From assembly GCA_002751075.1 (NCBI GenBank), contig NAOQ01000574.1, positions 20,831 through 46,511 on the forward strand: a stretch of DNA of 25,681 nucleotides. Direction: 5' to 3'. How positions within the stretch are numbered: position 1 is the first letter of the stretch; every line of letters begins with the position of its first letter. The DNA is from Ichthyophonus hoferi. Taxonomy: Eukaryota; Opisthokonta; Ichthyosporea; Ichthyophonida; Ichthyophonidae. Below are positions 12,101-22,300 of the stretch, in pieces. Position numbers and translations under genes: made by a program. The notes beneath the pieces were generated by a model that ran no database searches, had not been told where the DNA came from, and was given only the letters and a program-made list of their open reading frames with translations.

Positions 12101-15100
12101 TCTTTTTTCTCTGAATCAATTAAATCCCAATTATTTCAGTACCGACGCTAATGCCAGTATCCTTATAAACACATCTCTTCCTTATTTTATGGCAACGAAA
12201 GCACCAGACTTTGCTACTAAGATTGTTAGCAGGGTACCTTCCCATAGTTTTACATTATCATCTTCCTTTCATATTTCTTCTTCTTTTCACATTCGTCTAT
12301 GCATAAATAATACGCAAAAACTAAACGTGAGTGTAATTGCGCAATTACATATTTGTAACAGCGTGTATGCACAGTGGCAGATACATTGCTTATTATACAT
12401 ATATACTGATATTAAATATACAGAAATTCCCCCAACTACCTACAATTTCCCATCATCTCATTATATTGTCCATATAAACATCATAGTACAGCGTGCCTTA
12501 TTCTTTTCTTTGTGGTATATACATATTACATATTAAAGCTAATTAATCATAACCACTTTCCATTAATTACCTTCAACATCATTTTATTTGCTCTCAGACT
12601 GATGTACATATACACAGCCCCATGAACAGGGAGTTGGTGGCTTAGCTATTGATATTTTTCTCGTCCGCAAGAATGCTCTTATAATCCGTTTGTTTACATT
12701 TCCTATGGTTCTTATGGGTGTTGTCACCTGTTGCACCCCGATGCTGGATGATGACGCAGTAGTTCAAATCACTAACAGAATCGGATTTTCGCTTGTGTCC
12801 ATTTTGACGGCTTTGGTGTCAGCTCAGCAGCTGACACAGCAGACTAGAAGTCATATGCAAACTACATGTAAATAAGCATAAATAATGTCTTTCTTATTAT
12901 AAGTTGATGTGGGAAACATTAATTATTAGGGGAAAGAAAAAAGTGTTCCCTTATATATACATATGTAAATGACGTGATAACAATATGTTGATGATTATGG
13001 TTACACATACTTTAGTGGTTTGGGAAGAAGGATTTAGCTGATTATAAAATCAGAGAAATTATATTTAGTATTTTGGTGCGTGTATTTAAATATTCAAATT
13101 ATTAGCTATTTGTGGGATCTTAACCCCTTTTCTATGCTATGCATGTTGGAGCATCTGTATGAGTATATATTAAGTAAATATTACAAGTTGATTTATTTAT
13201 ACTTACTGAGTTTTATGTATATAAAGTATAATTAATAAAAACATGTATCGTTGGGCAGTTGCCATCCATGAGATTATTAAAAGAGAAAACTTTGACACTC
13301 CCACACCGAGCCTAAACCGCCTTTCCACTCTCCACACTATCTTATTCATCTTATATTTTGACGCGTAAATTCTTTATTCCGCTTCCTTTTCAAATAGGTA
13401 TGGACCAGCTAGCACTCATAACGATGTCATTTGGGGTTATTATAATTCTGGAAGCCCTAACTGCATATGTCTGGTGGCGTTATAAGAAATGCAACTCACT
13501 GGAACCCTGGACATGCTGGTTTGTGAGGGTCATGGACAGATCTACCGCCGTCGTGTGAGTCTCTCTTCTCTCACAGATTATCTAAAGGTTATATGTATAC
13601 ACCATTACATTATATGCTGAGTATATTTTGGCTTGACAGCAATTTTTTAATTATAAGTCCTCTATGGCAACTATACCCGTTCTCTATCATCCTTGCTGCA
13701 TTTGAAACCGTGTATATATGTTGTCCATATATCATGCATTTTTTTAAATTCCCTTTTGATAATTGCCTATAGATTGTAATATTTAAATATTATTATGGAA
13801 AGATCATGATATAAACGGTAATACAATTTTATTAGAAGATTGGTGCAATATTAAAATAACTACATCATTCTAAATTTACCATAACCACCTCAGACTGAAT
13901 ATTCCATTTGCAATACTATCCTTTCCTACACGCCATATACTAACCAATATATCACATTATTTTATGCACATATAAAACATACCTATAAACATGTACATTT
14001 GCACATACATATGCACTTAAATGAACACATTTGAGCGCATTCACAGTCGCATCTAGTTGCATTTCCAAAAAAAAAACTTATTTAAGCTTGTAAACACGCT
14101 AATTTAACTTTACTCTATAGTACACACAAATGAAGAGCTGTTTTGCATTGTCTTCATAATTTTACTTTTTTTATCCGTAACCAATTGACATACACTTTTT
14201 TTTTGTTTTGTTTATATGTACTTACACACATATATTAAAACACTTCACAAGCTTTCTCCACTACACTAATCTATAGCATTATCCCCTCTACACAAACAGA
14301 TGCATGGTGATGTACTTATATTTAGTTGGAGTTGTCATGTTGGTCCCCCAAAGCACGACTTCTAGCATTCTTTGGGGCATTCTAGGCTTTCTATTAAGTG
14401 CAATTGTTTTAGTTATTTCTTTTTTTGAAATTCGTCGATATGCCATCATTGCTCGTGTTAACCCTGTAGATATCAGCCTTATGAATTTGACAAATACTTT
14501 TGTAAGTTTGTTCTTTTACCATATCACCATTTCCCCATATTCCCTTTTTAAACCATATATTTCTAGGGCTTTCTTCCCCCATCAATAATTTAGCTACATA
14601 TTGATTTAACTTAGTAATATATCCTTTACATTCTTACTCCCTCTCGTTTTACTTTTCTTTCAAGCCTTGTAATATGACAAAACCCAGGACTTTTCCCGTT
14701 CCTTCCTATTGTTAATTTTTTTTTTGTTCTGTAAGCTGAAAGTGTTTTGTAGGCCTGAGGACCTAATATGCATTTCACAATGTACTTACAATTCCGCTAT
14801 TTAGGTGGATGACTTTATGGTTTTTATATTTGATTTAGATTTTGATATAGCTCGTTATGTAAATATTATTTTGTTTATAGCTGGACATTCGACTCATCAA
14901 TTTTAATTTCATATTTACCTGACCTATTTTATGCTCTCCTAACACATATTTTCAGCGTCCCGATCTTTCGTCCCATTTTCTTCCGAATATTAGCTCTCTC
15001 AATTCGGATTCTCTAAATCCACCACTATCTAGCCTGGGCGATAGTAATGATAAGCTTGCCTGGTCTAATCCTCGTAAGTTGATGGCCAAGACCTCGGCTG

Positions 15101-15213
15101 CGTTTGACAAGGTGGCCGTGTGGCGAACCAATACTAACGATTACGATCAAAGCAACCATACATCAAGCACCACCCAAACCACACGTGCATCACAGTCTTC
15201 ACAAAGGCCGTAA
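6059..15213 (+). CDS. Cys-less pentameric ligand-gated ion channel subunit with a fifth C-terminal membrane helix (13 exons, 710 aa)
   Basis: Exons: 6059-6143, 6766-6872, 7911-8089, 8768-8831, 9823-9948, 10140-10270, 10513-10633, 11376-11624, 12030-12233, 12618-12867, 13398-13554, 14300-14501, 14956-15213. Phases match at every junction and the total is 2,133 bases. A start is chosen because an in-frame TAG lies at 6029 and a signal peptide follows directly (residues 1-25). Domains in order: acidic run 65-78; cysteine-rich segment 89-166; ligand-binding domain about 169-440 with WKDPRL (201-206), WTP (218-220) and FPYD (327-330); M1 443-464 with P451; M2 about 471-493; M3 510-532; M4 about 554-574 preceded by VMDR; extra helix 580-600; tail to 710. 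In this family five subunits form a ligand-opened pore in the plasma membrane. Both Cys-loop cysteines are replaced (K320, L334), as in prokaryotic members. Ligand and ion selectivity cannot be read from the sequence. Identity as a pLGIC is strong; exact exon edges are less so. Confidence 0.87.
6208..6225 (+). repeat. Poly-T run in channel intron 1
   Basis: An uninterrupted run of about 18 T lies well upstream of the exon 2 acceptor. Similar A-rich runs occur in intron 2 at about 6882-6906. These are simple repeats, likely to vary in length between individuals. Confidence 0.8.
6766..6872 (+). CDS. Channel exon 2: polar extracellular linker
   Basis: Encodes residues 29-64, beginning DYIRRATDISEEE, after the acceptor ttctcacag. 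It contains no cysteine and no known motif. It is supported only by splice signals and phase agreement on both sides (1 in, 0 out; donor gtaaaa), so it is less certain than the ligand-domain exons. Confidence 0.6.
7911..8089 (+). CDS. Channel exon 3: acidic repeat and start of cysteine-rich module
   Basis: Encodes residues 65-123. It opens with an imperfect GAGGAT repeat giving an Glu/Asp run (about 66-78), then a segment with C89 and C109 and the ending SPESWIS. The acceptor is tattacag. An alternative acceptor three bases later (after CAG) would only drop Q65. The donor is gtacgt, phase 2. Confidence 0.75.
7917..7952 (+). repeat. Coding GAGGAT-type microsatellite in channel exon 3
   Basis: Imperfect tandem GAGGAT units encode the EEDEED acidic run. 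Units of six bases keep the frame when the number changes, so length variants would be tolerated. Confidence 0.7.
8768..8831 (+). CDS. Channel exon 4: DYCYPSFTWDLKGLSRCYEA segment
   Basis: A 64-base exon encoding residues 124-145. It joins in phase 2 to give MPDYCYPSFTW and carries C128 and C142 around a Trp/Leu/Gly core. Flanks are a good acceptor (catccaacag) and the strong donor gtaagt. The paired cysteines and aromatic residues suggest a small disulfide-stabilised fold. I recognise no named domain. Confidence 0.75.
9823..9948 (+). CDS. Channel exon 5: end of cysteine module and first beta strand of the ligand domain
   Basis: Encodes residues 146-187. C161 and C166 close the cysteine-rich part. 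PIAMEVLNVILVTFEFNMM then matches the first long strand of pLGIC ligand domains, where Pro and alternating hydrophobic residues are typical. The donor is gtaggt and both ends are phase 0. Confidence 0.85.
10140..10270 (+). CDS. Channel exon 6: WKDPRL and W-x-P motifs
   Basis: Encodes residues 188-230. RWKDPRL (200-206) is the signature of the second strand, comparable to W-x-D-x-x-L in nicotinic, GABA-A and glycine receptors. WTPKVGVNLYLLS (from 218) matches the W-x-P-D-hydrophobic-N motif of loop A. This is one of the exons that fixes the family. The donor is gttagt, phase 2. Confidence 0.92.
10513..10633 (+). CDS. Channel exon 7: middle of the ligand domain
   Basis: Encodes residues 231-271, including LETLDIKLIEKDKMVYIDSPPC. 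This fits the strands that follow the W-x-P motif. It contains C258 and a possible N-glycosylation site at N268-G-S. Using the next AG two bases on would put a stop in frame, so the acceptor choice is secure. The donor is gtatgt, phase 0. Confidence 0.82.
11376..11624 (+). CDS. Channel exon 8: cysteine-rich insert and Cys-less pro-loop
   Basis: Encodes residues 272-354. A five-cysteine insert (C275, C276, C286, C299, C305) precedes the pro-loop, which reads FTDVSAFPYDTHTLRVEF (321-338). FP-Y-D is the invariant core of the Cys-loop. The loop cysteines would fall at K320 and L334. YPFDSQTLHIYL of GLIC, recalled from memory, is a close match. The donor is gtatgc, phase 0. Confidence 0.92.
12030..12233 (+). 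CDS. Channel exon 9: late ligand-domain strands
   Basis: Encodes residues 355-422, opening with WKPPPP. Three possible N-glycosylation sites (N370-R-S, N395-A-S, N401-T-S) suit an extracellular location. No vicinal cysteine pair of the nicotinic alpha type is present where loop C would be expected. The donor is gtacct, after AGG. Confidence 0.82.
12618..12867 (+). CDS. Channel exon 10: last beta strand, M1 and M2
   Basis: Encodes residues 423-505. LAIDIFLVRKN is the pre-M1 strand with the basic residue at the membrane edge. M1 (443-464) has the conserved P451, and DDD (466-468) fills the short M1-M2 turn. ITNRIGFSLVSILTALVSAQQ is M2. In a tentative register T474 is 2', L481 is 9' and L485 is 13'. 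Two in-frame acceptors, after 12617 and after 12629, are both plausible; the earlier AG at 12596 would give a stop. The donor is gtaaat, phase 1. Confidence 0.88.
13398..13554 (+). CDS. Channel exon 11: M3 and the very short M3-M4 loop
   Basis: Encodes residues 506-557. M3 is LALITMSFGVIIILEALTAYVWW (510-532), with an acidic residue, E524, in mid-membrane. The loop RYKKCNSLEPWTCWFVR is followed directly by VMDR, which matches the VIDR/VLDR that opens M4 in animal receptors. The donor is gtgagt, phase 2. Confidence 0.88.
14300..14501 (+). CDS. Channel exon 12: M4 and a fifth membrane helix
   Basis: Encodes residues 558-625. Its first part completes M4 (VCMVMYLYLVGVVMLVPQ). After the short polar turn STTS comes a second hydrophobic helix, SILWGILGFLLSAIVLVISF (580-599), followed by EIRRYAIIAR. 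The basic residues after the helix predict a cytoplasmic side. The donor is gtaagt, phase 0. Confidence 0.87.
14956..15213 (+). CDS. Channel exon 13: C-terminal tail and stop
   Basis: Encodes residues 626-710 and the TAA stop at 15211. The tail is hydrophilic and rich in Ser, Asn, Thr and basic residues, with no cysteine and no clear domain. It has the look of a disordered cytoplasmic tail open to phosphorylation or protein binding, which is inference. Confidence 0.8.
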   Translation, partial: RPDLSSHFLPNISSLNSDSLNPPLSSLGDSNDKLAWSNPRKLMAKTSAAFDKVAVWRTNTNDYDQSNHTSSTTQTTRASQSSQRP

Positions 15214-18200
15214 GACCACAGCATCAAGGAAGGCTATTTTTTTTTACGTAGGTGATGTAATTACACCGAAGCCAATTTTACTTAATGTACTTTTTTACTT
15301 ATTATTTTTTATTTAAAGTAGGACCGAAATTAGGAATACTTGGTACTTAGTGCTATTTCAAGTATGTGATTTGGTAACCTGCAGACTAAAGCTCACGCTG
15401 TTGCTCAAGAGATATAGAAGCCTTTAATTTCCTGCTAGGTGCTGTGTTATATAAGTGATAACTACAATATAATTTCGGTTGTGGATAAACGGCTACAAGA
15501 TGTTAATAATAGGAGAAGCGACACCAAGCCTGACTAGTTGATCTTCTAGTAAGGGATCTAGATTAGTTGGTTCACCCTCTTTAAAAGCCATAAACATAAC
15601 ATGAATACATTTAAATATACATAAAATTCCAGAATAGGACTTTTTCTAACTAATACTATTTTATATATATGACTGAACAGCAAGCAGTACATGACTCGAT
15701 TGGTTTCTTTATTACTGTAGGAAGCAAGCCTTGCATATGTGCTTCTTTTGCTCAAAAATTAGTTTTGATTAATTTTGTTCGAATCATATCGTATCATATA
15801 TCATAACATAACAGTTACTAACTGATCGATACCTATATAGTATATGATTGGTTTTCTATTTTTAGTGCAAGTTATTTCTATGAATTGATTGAATTATCGA
15901 CCTTTCGAGCAAGTTCGGAACCAATAAGAACATAGATTATTCACAAAGATTTCTCATCAAATTTAACTAGGAAGGAGCGTCTTTTGTCCATAGTAATAAA
16001 CAAAAAAATACTACCAATAAATAAAAGAATGAATAATAAAAGCGCAATGAGTATTTTGGTTCCAACATTTTGTAAATCAGGCATCCTAAGCCGGCTAACC
16101 AAAGTATTTCTACTTACCGCTTGCCCGCCTTTTGCCCTAGTATAGGTACATAGAAATTATGTACAAATCTTTAGGTAAAGTTACCCAAGATACATAAATG
16201 CACAAGTATTGTAAAGACTTAACGGAAATTAATGCTTCAGCCTTATATATAACTGACACCCTTTTCATCAAACTTACGCGTGCATATTTACACACAAACT
16301 ATTGATGTACTTAGCGTTTGATTTTATAATAATTATACAGTATTCTATAAATGATACTTGTAAGGAATTACTTACCCAAGAGCAACAATTAGGCGTTAAG
16401 AGGGTGGCATACTCATATTGAAAGATGGTCTAAACCAAGGGATTAAGATAAAGGTGAAGGAATATACATATAGCATGGTATGTTCATAAGAATAGACATA
16501 GCAGGATAAATAATTATTCTTCCCAATTTTTTTTGTTAGTTCAATTAGCACACCTCTTATTTGTTAAAGCAATATTAGACTTTATCTATACCAAAAAATT
16601 GATGATTTTCTTCTTAATAGGTCTTTCTATATTTATATTAAATGCACCCTAATCATCAATATTGCCAATTCAGCAAACTATTTAACGTCTTAATAACAGG
16701 TTTTTAATAATTTTCTTGAAATTCCAGTTACCTGGTGCTGTAGTAGTAACAATACAGATTTCAATTCAGGCTATCATATAATAGGTAGTATGCCAGTTCC
16801 ACCATATAACACTATAAAATATTGCAATATATTACACTAGAAAGGCCAAACCTATGGCCTAGGTCAAGGAAATTCTGGTCGGGAATTACTAAGATCTGAT
16901 CTATAAGTGAACCATTTTGCAGTAAATACTATTGTACGCACTTATCATTTTTGGCATTAATTATTTGGAGGACTAGAAAAAATGTCATGTTTTATAATTA
17001 TGTTCATTTAGCTGTAGATTAAAGGTATTTTATATTTAATAGAGAAAATAAAAAATCCGGATAAAAGGAAATATTTATTGCCGAATAGTGTATAAGGCCA
17101 ATAATGTCCCATGTCCCATATGATATAGGCATTAGGCATATGCCTTCCAGTAAGCATTAAATGATAATGTAGAGGTCTTTCGAGCTAATGAATGTGTCTT
17201 ACGTAGTAAGTCAACGGGGGAAGAAGACACCTAGTTAAGTATTTATCAAAATACATTTTATATCTTAGTATCAATAGAGCTATTTCACATTAGAGAGAAT
17301 CAAGGCTTACTACCATTTAAAAGAGATTCACTCGTCCAACCACCCGTGTATGTTATATTCTAATTACAATCTACGTTAAAAGTTTTCATACAGTTTTGAA
17401 TGCTTTAGATATGATTTTTTTGTCCCTACGTTGTTCATACCATATTCTATATAGTTGATACTGCCGAACAACTAATCGAATCAACAGTTGCCACGTCGCC
17501 ATACGTTCTTTTTCTCTTAGAAAGGATGGAATTGACACCTTTGCTAATATGGGGCTAAGGGTTACCCCAATCGGAGTACCCATTGGCTACCTAAATACGG
17601 ATGCATATTCCCCATTAGAAATGAATAATTATTATTTTACTGTTTATGCTGTGCAATGCAAGGTTAAGTATTATAAATCAAAATGGTTGATAATATGTTC
17701 CAATTTCGATTGGTCTTGTATTAGTTAACTCATTTAACATGGATCCAGTAAAATAACATGTCTTTTCCTTTATTACATAAATATATAGTATATAGTTTTC
17801 ATATCATTATACGGAATAATAATTATATAGTAAGAAACTACAATAGGTTTATTCTAGAGGATAATTACTCAGTTAATTTTGTGCTTGCCAAAATAAATAA
17901 ATAAAATAATGAACACAATGCAGGTCTATGTGTTCGAGTACGATCGACCGAGTAATTGGCCGAATGATTTTGCAATCACATTCCATTTGGTAATTGGCGA
18001 ATCGTAAATTAAGCTTACATCATCGTAACACAATTTAACTATTAGTGATTTGTTTCGTTCCATTATTTCCAGTATTTTCACAACTAGTTATGATCTTGAC
18101 CATCTGTCCATTGTATCATGTCTAAGACCTGTGAAGCCTTTTATTGCTGCGTGATTCAGCGATCGAATTGATGCAGAGCGTTGAAAGTGCTATAGTAAAG

Positions 18201-18938
18201 TGATCTGATTGACAATTCCATGGTTGTCAGCTCCCTCCTTGCGTGATTTGAGTAGCTTTTTAGAGCCAGGCTTCATTTATGATTGAGAATGTCAAGTAAT
18301 ACACTGGTTTAAAACAATATATAGCTGAAAAACTACAAAAAGAATAAGTTGAAACACAGGAGCCAAGGGATATCACGTACGGTTTAGGATGCTATTTTCT
18401 GCTAATCTGAACACATTATCAGGTGTCCTCTTAGATATGGGGGATAGTAATAGTATGTACTTTTGTGGGTGCGTTCACCTGCTTTATCCGTTTCTTGGTT
18501 ATTTGGTTAATAGAGCACAATAGGTAGGGTTCATAAGTAAAGTAAAATATAATGGTAGTTATTTTAATTTGTTCTGGAAACACCGCTAATTTTCTTATTT
18601 GGGCAAAGTTATTGGGCATTTGATTATAAACATAGATCAGAGACTGGTCCATGCAGATTATGTTTCCAATACATCGCTACAATAGAGGCTTTCCACTGGC
18701 TTATTTCACGATGAATTATTAATTATAAAAAATGATTTCCCAATCAATTACGCCAAAATATTATTGGCGTAAATATAAGTGCACGATCATATATAATTAT
18801 CAATCAGGAATAGGATAGGTGAATCTGGCGCGTATACATATACTTAAGCATATACATACATACCTAAACCATAGGTAACCTATTCAAATACAAACCTATA
18901 CAAACATAAAACCAATATATTATGTTATATGTGGTGAG
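15214..18938. other. Intergenic region between the two genes
   Basis: No coding exon is recognised. The first part must hold the 3' untranslated region of the channel gene. The nearest canonical AATAAA seen is at 15995-16000, some 780 bases after the stop, with another at about 16016, so the true end is uncertain. The 9-bp hairpin at 18748 is listed separately. A minus-strand frame near 17523-17580 weakly resembles a reverse-transcriptase motif. Confidence 0.55.
18748..18772. repeat. Perfect 9-bp inverted repeat
   Basis: TTACGCCAA and TTGGCGTAA flank the 7-base spacer AATATTA, about 215 bases before the METTL9-like start codon. The CG-containing arms stand out from the AT-rich surroundings. 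It could be a dimeric factor site in the promoter or a chance hairpin. Confidence 0.4.
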
Positions 18939-18971
18939 ACTTATGTAATATAAAGCAGAGGTTACATAAGT
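18939..18971. promoter_or_regulatory. Perfect 10-bp inverted repeat directly before the METTL9-like start codon
   Basis: ACTTATGTAA (18939-18948) and TTACATAAGT (18962-18971) are exact reverse complements separated by 13 bases and end 15 bases before the ATG. TTATGTAA resembles a PAR-bZIP or C/EBP site. If transcribed, the arms would form a stem-loop in the 5' leader. Which of these applies cannot be told here. Confidence 0.45.
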
Positions 18972-18986
18972 AGAGGAAAGGAGGAA

Positions 18987-19303
18987 ATGTCAACGGAAAA
19001 AGACCAAAAATACCGAAACATAGGAAGGACTGATACAAAACATAGCAAAATGGAGGGAATGTGTTCAGCCGCCCCACCCACAGTTAACATGGCCTTTCCT
19101 CCTTCTAGCCTGCTGGCACAGACTTCGTTACTCAGTCACACTTTAATCTTGTTACTAGGTATCCTAATAGGTCTGTTTGGACCTGCATTATATCAGAGTT
19201 ACGGTACATCTTCACCTATTTATCGACACAAAAATTTAAACAATATGGCCCAAGCTGACTACTACGTGGTAGAACAGGATGGAAAGCCAGTGTCTTCCTA
19301 CCA
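18987..19303 (+). CDS. METTL9-like exon 1: cytosolic-type head and membrane segment
   Basis: Encodes residues 1-105. About 45 polar residues, starting MSTEKDQKYRNIGRTDTKHS, precede the hydrophobic stretch LLSHTLILLLGILIGLFGPAL. That is a signal-anchor pattern rather than a cleavable signal peptide. The donor gtaggt at 19304 removes the TAG that follows in the genomic frame. Internal ATGs at codons 22, 25 and 35 are alternative starts. Confidence 0.78.
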
Positions 19304-22300
19304 GTAGGTCTTACGTTGCTAGGGAGTGGAAGAGTTATGTTTTTGTAGGACTTTATAAGGGTTTATTTAGGAGGGTGGCGATATTGTTGTTGTTTTCTGA
19401 CTATACATTTATATATCTATACATCCTTATTATTATTATTATTATTATTATTCCTACTACTATTGTTGTTGCTATTATAATATGTACATGTTAATGATAA
19501 TAATTTATTCTTTTTCACCTACCCCCCTCTCCATTCTCCCCATGTGTTTTTTCTAAGATTTCTCTTCCTTAGAAAAGAAGTTTACCCATGTTTTAAATAT
19601 AAACAGTAGATTAATGCTATAATCTTAGTAATATATCAAATAGTTCTTGTAGGTTAGCGGGAAATAATAGGTCTAGAATAATTAATTATAATTATATATA
19701 GCTGGTTTTATTGGTGTATATGTGTTTAAGATAAATGTTAAAAGAAGATGACTTTTTATGTAACCTATGCAGTATATGAGAAGGGAGGTTGGTTGCAGGT
19801 GCATGCAATAGTGTAAACTAGTATGTACATTGAGGTATATATATATATATAGTCATGTTATGGTAAGCGTATATTTCTTTTTTTGCATATCTATATGTAC
19901 ATACCCATGCATGTGTAGGTGTGAGTGTATACGAATGACCTTGGATTAATAGTTGGTTACGTGGACATTCACCACATACACGCACATATACATATGCATA
20001 ATTTATATGGCTTTTTGTTTGATATACTATTAATATTACACAAGTACACGTTTGTTCATACATAAAAAAAGCGGATATAAATATGATCTTATGCCCGTAG
20101 TTATTTGTTTATACACTACATAGTTATGTTAGCATGTCTTTTTTTGCTTGTGCTGTACTAATTCACCTTACCACTTAAATTGCTTTATTAAAATTAAAAA
20201 ACTTTTATTAATATTAATATTATACGTCTGGACTCTACTGTACTTTATATCATGCTATCCCTCTATCCTCATTCGGTCATTCACACCAATAGATGCATAT
20301 TATATTGGAAATTTCCCCATTCATTGTGATATTCAAGATATTTATATGTATTACTTATAAGGAGGTAGAAGTGGCAGGATGTATGATAAAAACTATACAA
20401 ACTAGGTGTCCTTATTATTACATCTTCATTATCACTACTTAGTAGACAGTAACCTAGAGTATCCCGTTGGTATCATAGTTTATAGATATATATATATATA
20501 TATATATATATGTTACATTTATTCATTTTATTTATATTATATTATATTATATTATACTATATTTTATTGCCCTATACTATATTATATTATAGTATATGGT
20601 ATCATATTATACTATAATATACTATACTATATTATATTATGAGCAACACAATTTATTTGTTTTTCTCTCTCCTTATATGTAGATCTGATTATCCTTCTAT
20701 ATCTACATCTATCTTATACATTTTTTTAACAACATATTTCACACAAATATCTTTCAATGTGTATCTCATTTCTATTATTTTCTTACAATATAACATGCTT
20801 TTCCTTTTCCTTCCTTAGAGTGGATGATATTAAATTACGATATAATTTTGACGCAAAAGCAATGCTGTCAGGCGGACGGGTAGAATCCATGAGGTAAGAA
20901 TAGCATAGAATATTTTATATATTTTTAACCCAGATTATATCCAATGAAACCATGCATTTAATAACTGTGTTAACCTCATTTGCATTATTATAAGTCCATT
21001 GTTTGATTGGTAGAAATCATGCAAAAGATGTATTGTGATAGGAGAGATGTCATTGAATAAGAAGGATAATAATTTAATTGGGGAGTCTAGATTACTAGGA
21101 TTTAAAATTATAAATATCTTTATCCTTATTACTGATAGGTTTTAACACAACTTTATAGTATTGGGTCTACCCAATTATATGCTTATAAGAGTTATGGTTG
21201 TATAGTATCATTGGTTTTGAAGATTGCTAATTGGTTGTCACAGTGTGTTTTGAATAGAACTTGATTAAATGAAATGTACCAACTATATAGAATTATCGTA
21301 TATAAGAAATAGGAATGCAAATCATCATCTAATTTTAAAAATTAACAATTAGAAATTATTAAGTAATTTGGTGCATTTTTCTTTTAATACTTAGGGATTA
21401 GTACCTTTTATTGGTTGTTGGAACTAACTAGAGTTAATTATTTTTGAACTTGTTATAGAATGATGATATTTTTCTTTTTATTTTTCTTTTAAAATTGAAA
21501 ATTATTTATTGTAGTAAGGATGTCTTTATAAGAAGGTTATACGTAGAGCAGTATACATACATGTATTTTATTTATTTTGCATTGTACTTGACAAGGCGTG
21601 GGTATGTGGATATAGCATCATTGACAACTGGCTTGATCGTTCTTGTTCTAGTGGCTTACTGTTACTATTACGAGTGTTTGGTGACCAGTACAATAATATA
21701 TCATTAATGCTTACAGTAATGTGATAATGGATATATAGATATGTATGTGCTTGTGTATATGTATATGATATTTGTGCCTCTTGCATATAGAGCTTGACAT
21801 ACAGCCAAGTACTATTCCATCATATAAATTGTAATGTTATTATTCTCTTCTCCATCTAGATTTGGGGTGGATGCCGAGACAAAAGAAGAACTGAAATGGC
21901 AACTAAAACACAAACGAACCAAATTTATGTTGGAAATACGAAAGATTATGATGAATAGTTTGGGTTTTAAACATTTTGATCTTCAGGCCATATTAAATAA
22001 TCCTAGGTTATTTATGCTTAGTCCAGCCCAGTGGAAGCGATTTATATTGGGTGACCTGTATGTATTTCCTTGGTAAATCGTGTTAGGAGAGAGGGAGAGA
22101 GAGAGAGAGAGGGTGAGGGTGAAAGAAGATATTTTTCTTTTTCTTTTTGATATTATATCTTGCTCGACTTGGATTATAGCTGTGATCGCCTCTGTAGTTA
22201 CGATTCTTTTGATTATAATAGATTGCACCCTATCCTTTCATATCAAATCACTTCCCTTACATACACATACTTGCACTGTGGCTGTCTATCATCTATTCTA

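Noticed and set aside
12234-12536. Read-through of channel exon 9 into the following intron
   Set aside because: The frame stays open by chance. The exon 10 join restores the M1 and M2 helices, and the read-through part is low-complexity.
17523-17583. Minus-strand frame with GTPIGVTLSPILAKV, like a Penelope or LINE reverse-transcriptase motif
   Set aside because: Only one short motif-like stretch matches. The following residues do not look like the next family motifs and nothing upstream supports it. Possible chance or a very decayed fragment.
20148-20642. Two hydrophobic + strand frames in METTL9-like intron 1
   Set aside because: Composition reflects (TA)n and T-rich DNA; no conserved motif or exon signals.
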